Source of the DNA: Lodderomyces elongisporus
Taxonomy: Eukaryota > Ascomycota > Pichiomycetes > Serinales > Debaryomycetaceae
DNA: 64,000 nucleotides
Assembly: GCF_030384665.1 (NCBI RefSeq)
Contig: NC_083675.1
Coordinates: 554,001 to 618,000 of the forward strand
Reading direction: 5' to 3'
Position 1 is the first letter of the stretch. Every line of letters starts with the position of its first letter. A model generated the notes under the pieces. The model searched no databases. It was given only the letters and a program-made list of their open reading frames with translations, and was not told where the DNA came from. The translations under genes and the position numbers were made by a program. Of this stretch, positions 1 to 10,381 are shown piece by piece.

Positions 1-160
1 ATCAAAAAAACCAAATGGGTGCTGCCAAATGGGGTGCTGCCAATAGTGTGTGGCTGTAGCAGAAAGTGGACAACCAGAGTGGATGAATTGTATGTTTGGA
101 TGTATGTTGGCTCAACACAATCTACAACCTTATACATCCTGCAATGCATTCTATCTCCAC

Positions 161-212
161 AAACAATTCTCGACTCATTGCAAGTTTGACGGCAATGAGT
201 CGAGAATTGTTT
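161..212. repeat. perfect hairpin: 21-bp arms, 10-nt loop
   Basis: Left arm 161-181 (begins AAACAATTCTCG), loop AAGTTTGACG at 182-191, right arm 192-212. The arms are exact reverse complements. It lies in the spacer between the promoter of one gene and the minisatellite of the next unit, about 340 bp beyond the TATA box. Candidate roles (small-RNA precursor, replication or recombination site, insulator) are inference only. Confidence 0.95.
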
Positions 213-696
213 TTGCGTGTTGATTATTCCAGCAAGTCTGGTGCGAATTTACAGGGAAACATTTTTCTACTGAAGTTTGAGGAAAACTGTGGGCTCAGCT
301 ACTCCCTCCCCTTCTCCCCGCCCCATACATTTACATCATATAGGCCGGGTTCCAGGTTGAACCCTACGTTGGATCCTATATCAGTTCTAGAACATAGGGG
401 GAATCGTGCTCCTATCAATGCTGCTGCCCACTGTAGTGGTTTTTGTAAAGTTTTATGTAAAGTTTTTTGTAAAGTATACACGCACCCGCGCACACATACA
501 CATACTCCAACCCGAGATACTCCAGTTTACAATGACAGCGATTGCGCGAAATATACAGAACGTTCAATTTGAGAAATAATTTGTAGGCTGAGTGCGAAAT
601 AGAAAAATGGTTCAATTACAAATAGCAGAGTGCATACAAAAACAGAAAGGTGTGTTAATATTAAAAAAAAAGTGCAAAGATTAATAGCAGGAACAG

Positions 697-910
697 CAAC
701 ACCATCAGCAACACCATCAGCAACACCATCAGCAACACCATCAGCAACACAACCAGTGACACAACCAGACATAACATCAGTAACACCACCAGTAACTAAA
801 CCAGTGACTCAACCAGTGACTCAACCAGTGACACAACCAGTAACACAACCAGTGACACAACCAGTGACACAACCAGTAACTCAACCAGTGACACAACCAG
901 TAACACAACC
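697..910 (+). repeat. 12-bp minisatellite, unit 1 (about 17 units)
   Basis: Starts with CAACACCATCAG units, then CAACCAGTGACA and variants (GTAACT, GTAACA, GTGACT). All frames stay open because the unit is a multiple of three; on the plus strand it reads Thr-Gln-Pro-Val. That frame runs to a TGA at 957-959 but has no ATG of its own. AATAAA motifs follow at 990 and 1008. Confidence 0.95.
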
Positions 911-1169
911 AGGAATAACACCAGAAACATTTTTGACAAGTTTAGATGGCATAGTTTGAGTTTGGTCGACGTCGGATAGCACACACTATAATAAATATGT
1001 TGGATATAATAAATATGATAAATATGATAAATATTAGTGGTGCTATTCCAACACGAGCAAACAATGATTTTGATGCAACATTAACAGACCCCGGAAGCAG
1101 ATTCCACAAGCTTTTCTTCTGCACCATCTGAAACAACCTGCACGGTGACTTACACAACCCAACCTGTGA

Positions 1170-1388
1170 TTATATGATCCCGCTGTGCCTTGTTGATACC
1201 CCTAGTGCATATGCATCCTCCACATTTTTCGTCCCCCGTACAAGATCATACGACAAAGGCGCCATTTTGTCGCAGGATCTGCCAAGTTCAGAATAAATGT
1301 GTGAGTCAGCAGCTACACTAGTGCAATGTTGTGGTAGGCTATGGGAAACGGTAGCAGAGGTCAGTGGGCTCCCCTGCTTTGGGATCAT
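1170..1388 (-). pseudogene. MIPKQG frame stopped at codon 73, unit 1
   Basis: Matches the first 72 residues of the unit 13 frame and then meets TAA where units 13 and 14 have GAA. Recognisable similarity continues beyond the stop (FQMVQKKSLWN, SKSLFAR) to about 1040. Confidence 0.3.
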
Positions 1389-1475
1389 GGTTGGGTTTGT
1401 GATATAGTCATCCGTGAAGCAGCAACAGAGGTAACATCAGAAATAGCATCAGTGACAGTATCGGTGGTAGCTTTA

Positions 1476-1740
1476 GACAGAGAAGGGAATTTCTAAGGAC
1501 CATATCAAGCAACTCTGGGCGGGACGAGATCACCTTATTGAAGGCTTCTTCTGTGACCTGCAGTATGGGGACCCTCTTATAAAGTGTAATGAAGTCGCCC
1601 TCAGAATGGCTCTTAGTTCCCAGTTTAGTGCTATTCGTGTAATGGATGTCTGCAAAGTTAACTGCAGCTCAGATCTATTGGCACAATTCACCGCAGTATG
1701 AATCGACGGGAGTCTTAAACTTGTCAAAGTGGAAGAAATT
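1476..1740 (-). pseudogene. decayed C-terminal domain remnant, unit 1
   Basis: On the minus strand this translates to a clear match to residues of about 211-295 of the type 2 protein, including VDSYCG, LCQ, ILQV and LLDM.LRNSLL. A TAG (1675-1677) and a TGA (1669-1671) interrupt the match where type 2 has Glu and Arg. It lies just past the stop of gene copy 1 and in a different frame from its Gln tract. The last 149 residues of the domain are missing. Confidence 0.85.
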
Positions 1741-1764
1741 GATGTTTTTCTGGTTAATATTGTT

Positions 1765-1770
1765 TTTATT
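1765..1770 (-). terminator. poly(A) signal of gene copy 1
   Basis: AATAAA on the minus strand, 53-58 bp past the stop codon end, inside the decayed C-terminal domain region. Confidence 0.55.
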
Positions 1771-1809
1771 TTTAGTTTGTGTTGTGTTTTTCGTGTTTTG
1801 TGTTTCTTT

Positions 1810-1827
1810 TGTGATATCGATATCACA
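1810..1827. repeat. 18-bp palindrome over the type 1 stop codon
   Basis: TGTGATATCGATATCACA is its own reverse complement and contains the TGA stop (1823-1825). It is present at the end of each type 1 gene and absent at the same place in type 2. Confidence 0.9.
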
Positions 1828-1904
1828 CTAGTTCAAATGGTTGAGGTAGCGACGGTTGTTGTTGTTGTAATAGTAGTAGTAGTTGTTGTTGTTGTTGTTG
1901 TAGC

Positions 1905-1976
<72 letters not shown>

Positions 1977-2005
1977 AGTTGTTGTTGTAGCTGTTGTTGT
2001 AATAG

Positions 2006-2036
<31 letters not shown>

Positions 2037-2191
2037 AATAGTTGTTGTTGTTGTTGTTGTAATAGTAGTTGTTGTTGTAATAGTTGTTGTTGTTGTTGTT
2101 GTTGTTGTAATAGTTGTTGTTGTTGTTGTAGTTGTTGTTGTAGTTGTTGTTGTAGCTGTTGTTGTTGTTGTTGTAGTTCTTTTAGCAGCAG

Positions 2192-2256
<65 letters not shown>

Positions 2257-4699
2257 CTTTTAGCAGCAGTTGTTGTTGTTGTTGTTGTTGTTGATCATCA
2301 CTTTCAGCCAAAACAACTTTTTCTATTAACTCCTTCTTTTCTGCCCGTTTCTTTAGCCATGCAAACGGTTTGAACAGAGTCGTTTTGCTCTTCTTGAACC
2401 ATGAAAACGGTTTAAACAGAGTCTTTCTGCTCTTCTTGAGCCGTGCAAACAATTTGAACAGTGGTATCCTACTCTTTTTAGGTTCCTTTAATTGATTCAT
2501 ACAGGAATCGTTTTCCTCTGGAATCCTAATATCCACAGAAACAAAATCGCAGTCCTCTGAGTTTTGGTTATTCCAATTGGTTCTTTCAACTGAGCTCACA
2601 GCATCTGACAAGGGGGCTGATACCAGTAAGACAGATGTATACGGTATATCCGCGTTTCCATCTATGGTTTCAATAGCAACATGAAATGGAAATGCGCTTG
2701 GAACGTCATAGGGCGAGCTAGACTCTAATTCTGGTATAAAAGATGTATACGGTACATCCGTGTTTCCATCTGTGGTTTCAATAGCAACATGATATGGAGC
2801 CTCTCTCGGAATGATTTCATCATCATACACCGAGCTAGACTCAAATTCTGATAAGGCAGATGTACATGGTACATCCGCGTTTCCATCTGTGGTTTTAATA
2901 GCAACATGATATGGAGCCTCTCTCGGAATGATTTCATCATCATACACCGAGCTAGACTCAAATTCTGATAAGGCAGATGTACATGGTACATCCGCGTTTC
3001 CATCTGTGGTTTTAATAGCAACATGATATGGAGCCTCTCTCGGAATGATTTCATCATCATACACCGAGCTAGACTCAAATTCTGATAAGGCAGATGTACA
3101 TGGTACATCCGCGTTTCCATCTGTGGTTTTAATAGCAACATGATATGGAGCCTCTCTCGGAATGATTTCATCATCATACACCGAGCTAGACTCAAATTCT
3201 GATAAGGCAGATGTACATGGTACATCCGCGTTTCCATCTGTGGTTTTAATAGCAACATGATATGGAGCCTCTCTCGGAATGATTTCATCATCATACACCG
3301 AGCTAGACTCAAATTCTGATAAGGCAGATGTACATGGTACATCCGCGTTTCCATCTGTGGTTTTAATAGCAACATGATATGGAGCCTCTCTCGGAATGAT
3401 TTCATCATCATACACCGAGCTAGACTCAAATTCTGATAAGGCAGATGTACATGGTACATCCGCGTTTCCATCTGTGGTTTTAATAGCAACATGATATGGA
3501 GCCTCTCTCGGAATGATTTCATCATCATACACCGAGCTAGACTCAAATTCTGATAAGGCAGATGTACATGGTACATCCGCGTTTCCATCTGTGGTTTTAA
3601 TAGCAACATGATATGGAGCCTCTCTCGGAATGATTTCATCATCATACACCGAGCTAGACTCAAATTCTGATAAGGCAGATGTACATGGTACATCCGCGTT
3701 TCCATCTGTGGTTTTAATAGCAACATGATATGGAGCCTCTCTCGGAATGATTTCATCATCATACACCGAGCTAGACTCAAATTCTGATAAGGCAGATGTA
3801 CATGGTACATCCGCGTTTCCATCTGTGGTTTTAATAGCAACATGATATGGAGCCTCTCTCGGAATGATTTCATCATCATACACCGAGCTAGACTCAAATT
3901 CTGATAAGGCAGATGTACATGGTACATCCGCGTTTCCATCTGTGGTTTTAATAGCAACATGATATGGAGCCTCTCTCGGAATGATTTCATCATCATACAC
4001 CGAGCTAGACTCAAATTCTGATAAGGCAGATGTACATGGTACATCCGCGTTTCCATCTGTGGTTTCATTAGCAACATGAAATTGAAGTTGGCTTGGACTG
4101 TCATAGGGCGAGGTGAAGCTGTTATTGGATGCCTCCTCTACTTGGGAAGCACTCCTCAGGATTGTTACTGTGTCAGATTCCGTAATTATATCCTCCCTCC
4201 TTGTCTGGCGACTCTCGGAGGAAAAATCAATTCCAATATTTACTGGACCTCTAAGTTTATCATAGATCAAACTTGACTCTGCATTTTGCAAAACAACTGA
4301 TTCTGACGCAACTGATACTTCTGTGCCATCCAGCATATCCATAAAATCATCGGGAAAAACACGTGGATCCTCCGCAATGCGTACAAAGATCGACTTTGGT
4401 GGAGAGAAATGCGGAGGGCTGTTCTTTGGTGGTTGCTTTGCATTCTCAGCTTCTAAAGCGCGCCTTCTAATTAATGGTATTCCGGTTGATGGCTCTGTGT
4501 AATCCAGCTTATTCTGAAAAATCTCGCCATAAGTTTCAGTTCCAGCTTTTCTTAGATACCTGGAGTCCCTATAGACTGAGCTGGGTTCTAAGATTGGTGA
4601 GCCTGATGACTCCCCTGGAAGTAAAAACCGAACCTTGGGTTTGGCGGGTTCGGAATCCTTTGCAAAGACATTTTGAAAACATTTATTAAAAAAGGGCAT
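1823..4699 (-). CDS. type 1 repeat protein, copy 1 (958 aa)
   Basis: I do not recognise the family and no enzymatic motif is visible. Layout: residues 1-35 hold the motif KVRFLLPGESS (22-32), shared with the type 2 gene. Residues 36-207 are acidic and Ser/Thr rich. Residues 208-636 are eleven 39-residue repeats beginning HVA and ending REAPY; 637-672 is a diverged 36-residue copy and 673-692 a partial one. Residues 741-782 are three basic 14-residue repeats (KKSR..LFKPF type). Residues 803-948 are Gln/Leu, and the protein ends PSLPQPFELV. No signal peptide or membrane segment is seen. The start is the first ATG after the leader, with A at -3, and is also the start shared with type 2. TATA box at 4872-4879, AATAAA at 1765-1770. 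Intrinsic disorder and a nuclear or nucleic-acid role of the basic block are inferences only. A real gene is likely because the frame is intact in all twelve copies with promoter and poly(A) signal in place. Confidence 0.72.
1856..2293 (-). repeat. CAA microsatellite coding Gln/Leu tract (146 codons)
   Basis: Mostly pure CAA on the minus strand, interrupted by CTATTA (Leu-Leu), single CTA and CAG codons and two CTGCTGCTAAAAGAA separators (LLLKE). Confidence 0.95.
2792..4078 (-). repeat. 117-bp coding repeat, 11 copies
   Basis: Exactly 11 x 117 bp. Interior units are identical in DNA. Only the first unit of the gene differs, having Asn-Glu where later units have Ile-Lys. Confidence 0.97.
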
Positions 4700-4871
4700 T
4701 GTTAATTTTTAAATTGTAGTCTTCCTCGATTATTGATGATAAAATCTGGTTAAGGTTATCGAGTAAGGCTTGGTTGTATGTTTAATTCTGGTAAAAGAAA
4801 GAAGAAAAAGGAAAAGAAGAAGAAGAAAAGGGTAAAAGAAGGTTTGAGGTCACAAGAGTTTTGTTTGTGGA
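4700..4871 (-). promoter_or_regulatory. 5' leader with pyrimidine-rich tract
   Basis: On the minus strand, about 50 nt of almost pure CTT/TTC (4797-4850) ends in TTTTACCAG, followed by about 90 nt to the ATG. The layout also fits a 3' splice site, so a leader intron cannot be excluded. The 90 nt next to the ATG are about 90% identical between type 1 and type 2 genes. Confidence 0.5.
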
Positions 4872-4879
4872 TATTTATA
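4872..4879 (-). promoter_or_regulatory. TATA box of gene copy 1
   Basis: TATAAATA on the minus strand, 173-180 bp upstream of the ATG. It would put the transcription start near 4840-4850 and give a leader of about 140 nt. The same octamer precedes every gene, including the diverged type 2 gene. Confidence 0.65.
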
Positions 4880-5219
4880 CTTCACCAGGTAGCCCTCCAG
4901 TCACGCCTTGTGGTTGGGGATTAACAAGTAACTTGTGTTATGCCATATACATTTTGGTTGCAAAACCCGCGAGGAAGTGAGGGGAACAGAAGGGCGAGGA
5001 AGTCCCTCCTGGTAGCTCAGCAGTGCGTGTGCAATTGTATGCGCTACCAAACGCGTCATATCAAAAAAACCAAATGGGTGCTGCCAAATGGGGTGCTACC
5101 AATAGTGTGTGGCTGTAGCAGAAAGTGGACAACCAGAGTGGATGAATTGTATGTTTGGATGTATGTTGGCTCAACACAATCTACAACCTTATACATCCTG
5201 CAATGCATTCTATCTCCAC
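4880..5219. other. promoter-distal spacer, no gene seen
   Basis: Upstream region of gene copy 1 up to the next hairpin. It holds a GGTAGC / GCTACC inverted repeat (about 5011-5047) and a doubled GGTGCT(G/A)CCAA (single in units 4-13). I see no supported gene in it; equivalent spacers follow each type 1 gene. Confidence 0.6.
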
Positions 5220-5271
5220 AAACAATTCTCGACTCATTGCAAGTTTGACGGCAATGAGTCGAGAATTGTTT
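5220..5271. repeat. hairpin, unit 2
   Basis: Same perfect inverted repeat; 341 bp beyond the TATA box of gene copy 1. Confidence 0.95.
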
Positions 5272-5755
5272 TTGCGTGTTGATTATTCCAGCAAGTCTGG
5301 TGCGAATTTACAGGGAAACATTTTTCTACTGAAGTTTGAGGAAAACTGTGGGCTCAGCTACTCCCTCCCCTTCTCCCCGCCCCATACATTTACATCATAT
5401 AGGCCGGGTTCCAGGTTGAACCCTACGTTGGATCCTATATCAGTTCTAGAACATAGGGGGAATCGTGCTCCTATCAATGCTGCTGCCCACTGTAGTGGTT
5501 TTTGTAAAGTTTTATGTAAAGTTTTTTGTAAAGTATACACGCACCCGCGCACACATACACATACTCCAACCCGAGATACTCCAGTTTACAATGACAGCGA
5601 TTGCGCGAAATATACAGAACGTTCAATTTGAGAAATAATTTGTAGGCTGAGTGCGAAATAGAAAAATGGTTCAATTACAAATAGCAGAGTGCATACAAAA
5701 ACAGAAAGGTGTGTTAATATTAAAAAAAAAGTGCAAAGATTAATAGCAGGAACAG

Positions 5756-5969
5756 CAACACCATCAGCAACACCATCAGCAACACCATCAGCAACACCAT
5801 CAGCAACACAACCAGTGACACAACCAGACATAACATCAGTAACACCACCAGTAACTAAACCAGTGACTCAACCAGTGACTCAACCAGTGACACAACCAGT
5901 AACACAACCAGTGACACAACCAGTGACACAACCAGTAACTCAACCAGTGACACAACCAGTAACACAACC
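5756..5969 (+). repeat. 12-bp minisatellite, unit 2 (214 bp)
   Basis: Same length and pattern as unit 1. Confidence 0.95.
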
Positions 5970-6228
5970 AGGAATAACACCAGAAACATTTTTGACAAGT
6001 TTAGATGGCATAGTTTGAGTTTGGTCGACGTCGGATAGCACACACTATAATAAATATGTTGGATATAATAAATATGATAAATATGATAAATATTAGTGGT
6101 GCTATTCCAACACGAGCAAACAATGATTTTGATGCAACATTAACAGACCCCGGAAGCAGATTCCACAAGCTTTTCTTCTGCACCATCTGAAACAACCTGC
6201 ACGGTGACTTACACAACCCAACCTGTGA

Positions 6229-6447
6229 TTATATGATCCCGCTGTGCCTTGTTGATACCCCTAGTGCATATGCATCCTCCACATTTTTCGTCCCCCGTAC
6301 AAGATCATACGACAAAGGCGCCATTTTGTCGCAGGATCTGCCAAGTTCAGAATAAATGTGTGAGTCAGCAGCTACACTAGTGCAATGTTGTGGTAGGCTA
6401 TGGGAAACGGTAGCAGAGGTCAGTGGGCTCCCCTGCTTTGGGATCAT
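6229..6447 (-). pseudogene. MIPKQG frame, stopped, unit 2
   Basis: Same TAA as unit 1. Confidence 0.3.
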
Positions 6448-6534
6448 GGTTGGGTTTGTGATATAGTCATCCGTGAAGCAGCAACAGAGGTAACATCAGA
6501 AATAGCATCAGTGACAGTATCGGTGGTAGCTTTA

Positions 6535-6799
6535 GACAGAGAAGGGAATTTCTAAGGACCATATCAAGCAACTCTGGGCGGGACGAGATCACCTTATTGA
6601 AGGCTTCTTCTGTGACCTGCAGTATGGGGACCCTCTTATAAAGTGTAATGAAGTCGCCCTCAGAATGGCTCTTAGTTCCCAGTTTAGTGCTATTCGTGTA
6701 ATGGATGTCTGCAAAGTTAACTGCAGCTCAGATCTATTGGCACAATTCACCGCAGTATGAATCGACGGGAGTCTTAAACTTGTCAAAGTGGAAGAAATT
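6535..6799 (-). pseudogene. domain remnant, unit 2
   Basis: Same two stops and same truncation as unit 1. Confidence 0.85.
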
Positions 6800-6823
6800 G
6801 ATGTTTTTCTGGTTAATATTGTT

Positions 6824-6829
6824 TTTATT
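6824..6829 (-). terminator. poly(A) signal of gene copy 2
   Basis: AATAAA downstream of the stop at 6882. Confidence 0.55.
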
Positions 6830-6881
6830 TTTAGTTTGTGTTGTGTTTTTCGTGTTTTGTGTTTCTTTTGTGATATCGATA

Positions 6882-7014
6882 TCACACTAGTTCAAATGGT
6901 TGAGGTAGCGACGGTTGTTGTTGTTGTAATAGTAGTAGTAGTTGTTGTTGTTGTTGTTGTAGTTGTTGTTGTAATAGTTGTTGTTGTTGTTGTTGTTGTA
7001 ATAGTTGTTGTAGC

Positions 7015-7086
<72 letters not shown>

Positions 7087-7115
7087 AGTTGTTGTTGTAG
7101 CTGTTGTTGTAATAG

Positions 7116-7146
<31 letters not shown>

Positions 7147-7301
7147 AATAGTTGTTGTTGTTGTTGTTGTAATAGTAGTTGTTGTTGTAATAGTTGTTGT
7201 TGTTGTTGTTGTTGTTGTAATAGTTGTTGTTGTTGTTGTAGTTGTTGTTGTAGTTGTTGTTGTAGCTGTTGTTGTTGTTGTTGTAGTTCTTTTAGCAGCA
7301 G

Positions 7302-7366
<65 letters not shown>

Positions 7367-9809
7367 CTTTTAGCAGCAGTTGTTGTTGTTGTTGTTGTTG
7401 TTGATCATCACTTTCAGCCAAAACAACTTTTTCTATTAACTCCTTCTTTTCTGCCCGTTTCTTTAGCCATGCAAACGGTTTGAACAGAGTCGTTTTGCTC
7501 TTCTTGAACCATGAAAACGGTTTAAACAGAGTCTTTCTGCTCTTCTTGAGCCGTGCAAACAATTTGAACAGTGGTATCCTACTCTTTTTAGGTTCCTTTA
7601 ATTGATTCATACAGGAATCGTTTTCCTCTGGAATCCTAATATCCACAGAAACAAAATCGCAGTCCTCTGAGTTTTGGTTATTCCAATTGGTTCTTTCAAC
7701 TGAGCTCACAGCATCTGACAAGGGGGCTGATACCAGTAAGACAGATGTATACGGTATATCCGCGTTTCCATCTATGGTTTCAATAGCAACATGAAATGGA
7801 AATGCGCTTGGAACGTCATAGGGCGAGCTAGACTCTAATTCTGGTATAAAAGATGTATACGGTACATCCGTGTTTCCATCTGTGGTTTCAATAGCAACAT
7901 GATATGGAGCCTCTCTCGGAATGATTTCATCATCATACACCGAGCTAGACTCAAATTCTGATAAGGCAGATGTACATGGTACATCCGCGTTTCCATCTGT
8001 GGTTTTAATAGCAACATGATATGGAGCCTCTCTCGGAATGATTTCATCATCATACACCGAGCTAGACTCAAATTCTGATAAGGCAGATGTACATGGTACA
8101 TCCGCGTTTCCATCTGTGGTTTTAATAGCAACATGATATGGAGCCTCTCTCGGAATGATTTCATCATCATACACCGAGCTAGACTCAAATTCTGATAAGG
8201 CAGATGTACATGGTACATCCGCGTTTCCATCTGTGGTTTTAATAGCAACATGATATGGAGCCTCTCTCGGAATGATTTCATCATCATACACCGAGCTAGA
8301 CTCAAATTCTGATAAGGCAGATGTACATGGTACATCCGCGTTTCCATCTGTGGTTTTAATAGCAACATGATATGGAGCCTCTCTCGGAATGATTTCATCA
8401 TCATACACCGAGCTAGACTCAAATTCTGATAAGGCAGATGTACATGGTACATCCGCGTTTCCATCTGTGGTTTTAATAGCAACATGATATGGAGCCTCTC
8501 TCGGAATGATTTCATCATCATACACCGAGCTAGACTCAAATTCTGATAAGGCAGATGTACATGGTACATCCGCGTTTCCATCTGTGGTTTTAATAGCAAC
8601 ATGATATGGAGCCTCTCTCGGAATGATTTCATCATCATACACCGAGCTAGACTCAAATTCTGATAAGGCAGATGTACATGGTACATCCGCGTTTCCATCT
8701 GTGGTTTTAATAGCAACATGATATGGAGCCTCTCTCGGAATGATTTCATCATCATACACCGAGCTAGACTCAAATTCTGATAAGGCAGATGTACATGGTA
8801 CATCCGCGTTTCCATCTGTGGTTTTAATAGCAACATGATATGGAGCCTCTCTCGGAATGATTTCATCATCATACACCGAGCTAGACTCAAATTCTGATAA
8901 GGCAGATGTACATGGTACATCCGCGTTTCCATCTGTGGTTTTAATAGCAACATGATATGGAGCCTCTCTCGGAATGATTTCATCATCATACACCGAGCTA
9001 GACTCAAATTCTGATAAGGCAGATGTACATGGTACATCCGCGTTTCCATCTGTGGTTTTAATAGCAACATGATATGGAGCCTCTCTCGGAATGATTTCAT
9101 CATCATACACCGAGCTAGACTCAAATTCTGATAAGGCAGATGTACATGGTACATCCGCGTTTCCATCTGTGGTTTCATTAGCAACATGAAATTGAAGTTG
9201 GCTTGGACTGTCATAGGGCGAGGTGAAGCTGTTATTGGATGCCTCCTCTACTTGGGAAGCACTCCTCAGGATTGTTACTGTGTCAGATTCCGTAATTATA
9301 TCCTCCCTCCTTGTCTGGCGACTCTCGGAGGAAAAATCAATTCCAATATTTACTGGACCTCTAAGTTTATCATAGATCAAACTTGACTCTGCATTTTGCA
9401 AAACAACTGATTCTGACGCAACTGATACTTCTGTGCCATCCAGCATATCCATAAAATCATCGGGAAAAACACGTGGATCCTCCGCAATGCGTACAAAGAT
9501 CGACTTTGGTGGAGAGAAATGCGGAGGGCTGTTCTTTGGTGGTTGCTTTGCATTCTCAGCTTCTAAAGCGCGCCTTCTAATTAATGGTATTCCGGTTGAT
9601 GGCTCTGTGTAATCCAGCTTATTCTGAAAAATCTCGCCATAAGTTTCAGTTCCAGCTTTTCTTAGATACCTGGAGTCCCTATAGACTGAGCTGGGTTCTA
9701 AGATTGGTGAGCCTGATGACTCCCCTGGAAGTAAAAACCGAACCTTGGGTTTGGCGGGTTCGGAATCCTTTGCAAAGACATTTTGAAAACATTTATTAAA
9801 AAAGGGCAT
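6882..9809 (-). CDS. type 1 repeat protein, copy 2 (975 aa)
   Basis: The longest copy. It has eleven 39-residue repeats (residues 208-636) and a 163-residue Gln/Leu tract from residue 803. Outside these tracts the protein is the same as copy 1. The Gln/Leu tract gains 17 residues near its C-terminal end, including extra Leu-Leu interruptions, relative to copy 1. Confidence 0.72.
6915..7403 (-). repeat. CAA tract, Gln/Leu, 163 codons
   Basis: Copy 2 tract, with additional CTATTA interruptions toward the stop codon compared with copy 1. Confidence 0.95.
7902..9188 (-). repeat. 117-bp coding repeat, 11 copies
   Basis: 11 x 117 bp in gene copy 2; same copy number as gene copy 1. Confidence 0.97.
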
Positions 9810-9981
9810 TGTTAATTTTTAAATTGTAGTCTTCCTCGATTATTGATGATAAAATCTGGTTAAGGTTATCGAGTAAGGCTTGGTTGTATGTTTAATTCTG
9901 GTAAAAGAAAGAAGAAAAAGGAAAAGAAGAAGAAGAAAAGGGTAAAAGAAGGTTTGAGGTCACAAGAGTTTTGTTTGTGGA

Positions 9982-9989
9982 TATTTATA
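9982..9989 (-). promoter_or_regulatory. TATA box of gene copy 2
   Basis: TATAAATA, 173 bp before the ATG at 9809. Confidence 0.65.
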
Positions 9990-10329
9990 CTTCACCAGGT
10001 AGCCCTCCAGTCACGCCTTGTGGTTGGGGATTAACAAGTAACTTGTGTTATGCCATATACATTTTGGTTGCAAAACCCGCGAGGAAGTGAGGGGAACAGA
10101 AGGGCGAGGAAGTCCCTCCTGGTAGCTCAGCAGTGCGTGTGCAATTGTATGCGCTACCAAACGCGTCATATCAAAAAAACCAAATGGGTGCTGCCAAATG
10201 GGGTGCTACCAATAGTGTGTGGCTGTAGCAGAAAGTGGACAACCAGAGTGGATGAATTGTATGTTTGGATGTATGTTGGCTCAACACAATCTACAACCTT
10301 ATACATCCTGCAATGCATTCTATCTCCAC

Positions 10330-10381
10330 AAACAATTCTCGACTCATTGCAAGTTTGACGGCAATGAGTCGAGAATTGTTT
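10330..10381. repeat. hairpin, unit 3
   Basis: Same perfect inverted repeat. Confidence 0.95.

Noticed and set aside
96..572. Plus-strand frame of 138-158 codons through the hairpin (begins MDVCWLN)
   Set aside because: Comparing unit 14 with the other units over about 75 codons, I count about 20 amino-acid-changing codons against about 4 silent ones. That shows no purifying selection, and the C-terminus changes with spacer indels.
697..910. CRISPR-like regular repeats
   Set aside because: The 12-bp repeats have no unique spacers, and no associated genes are present.
796..984. Minus-strand Leu/Val-rich frames over the 12-bp array resembling membrane proteins
   Set aside because: Repeat-driven reading with length tracking the minisatellite; no start context or conserved ends between units.
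1729..2373. Plus-strand poly-Val frame across the CAA/TTG tract
   Set aside because: Antisense of the Gln/Leu coding tract; open only because of the triplet repeat.
2725..4104. Long Met/Cys-rich open frame overlapping the 117-bp array (and its equivalents in every copy)
   Set aside because: The repeat unit is a multiple of three, so any frame open in one unit stays open in all. It has no promoter or unique sequence of its own.
5011..5047. tRNA-like TAGCTCAGCAG (A-box-like) in the spacer
   Set aside because: No B box at the right distance and no cloverleaf; partly deleted in the unit 14 flank.
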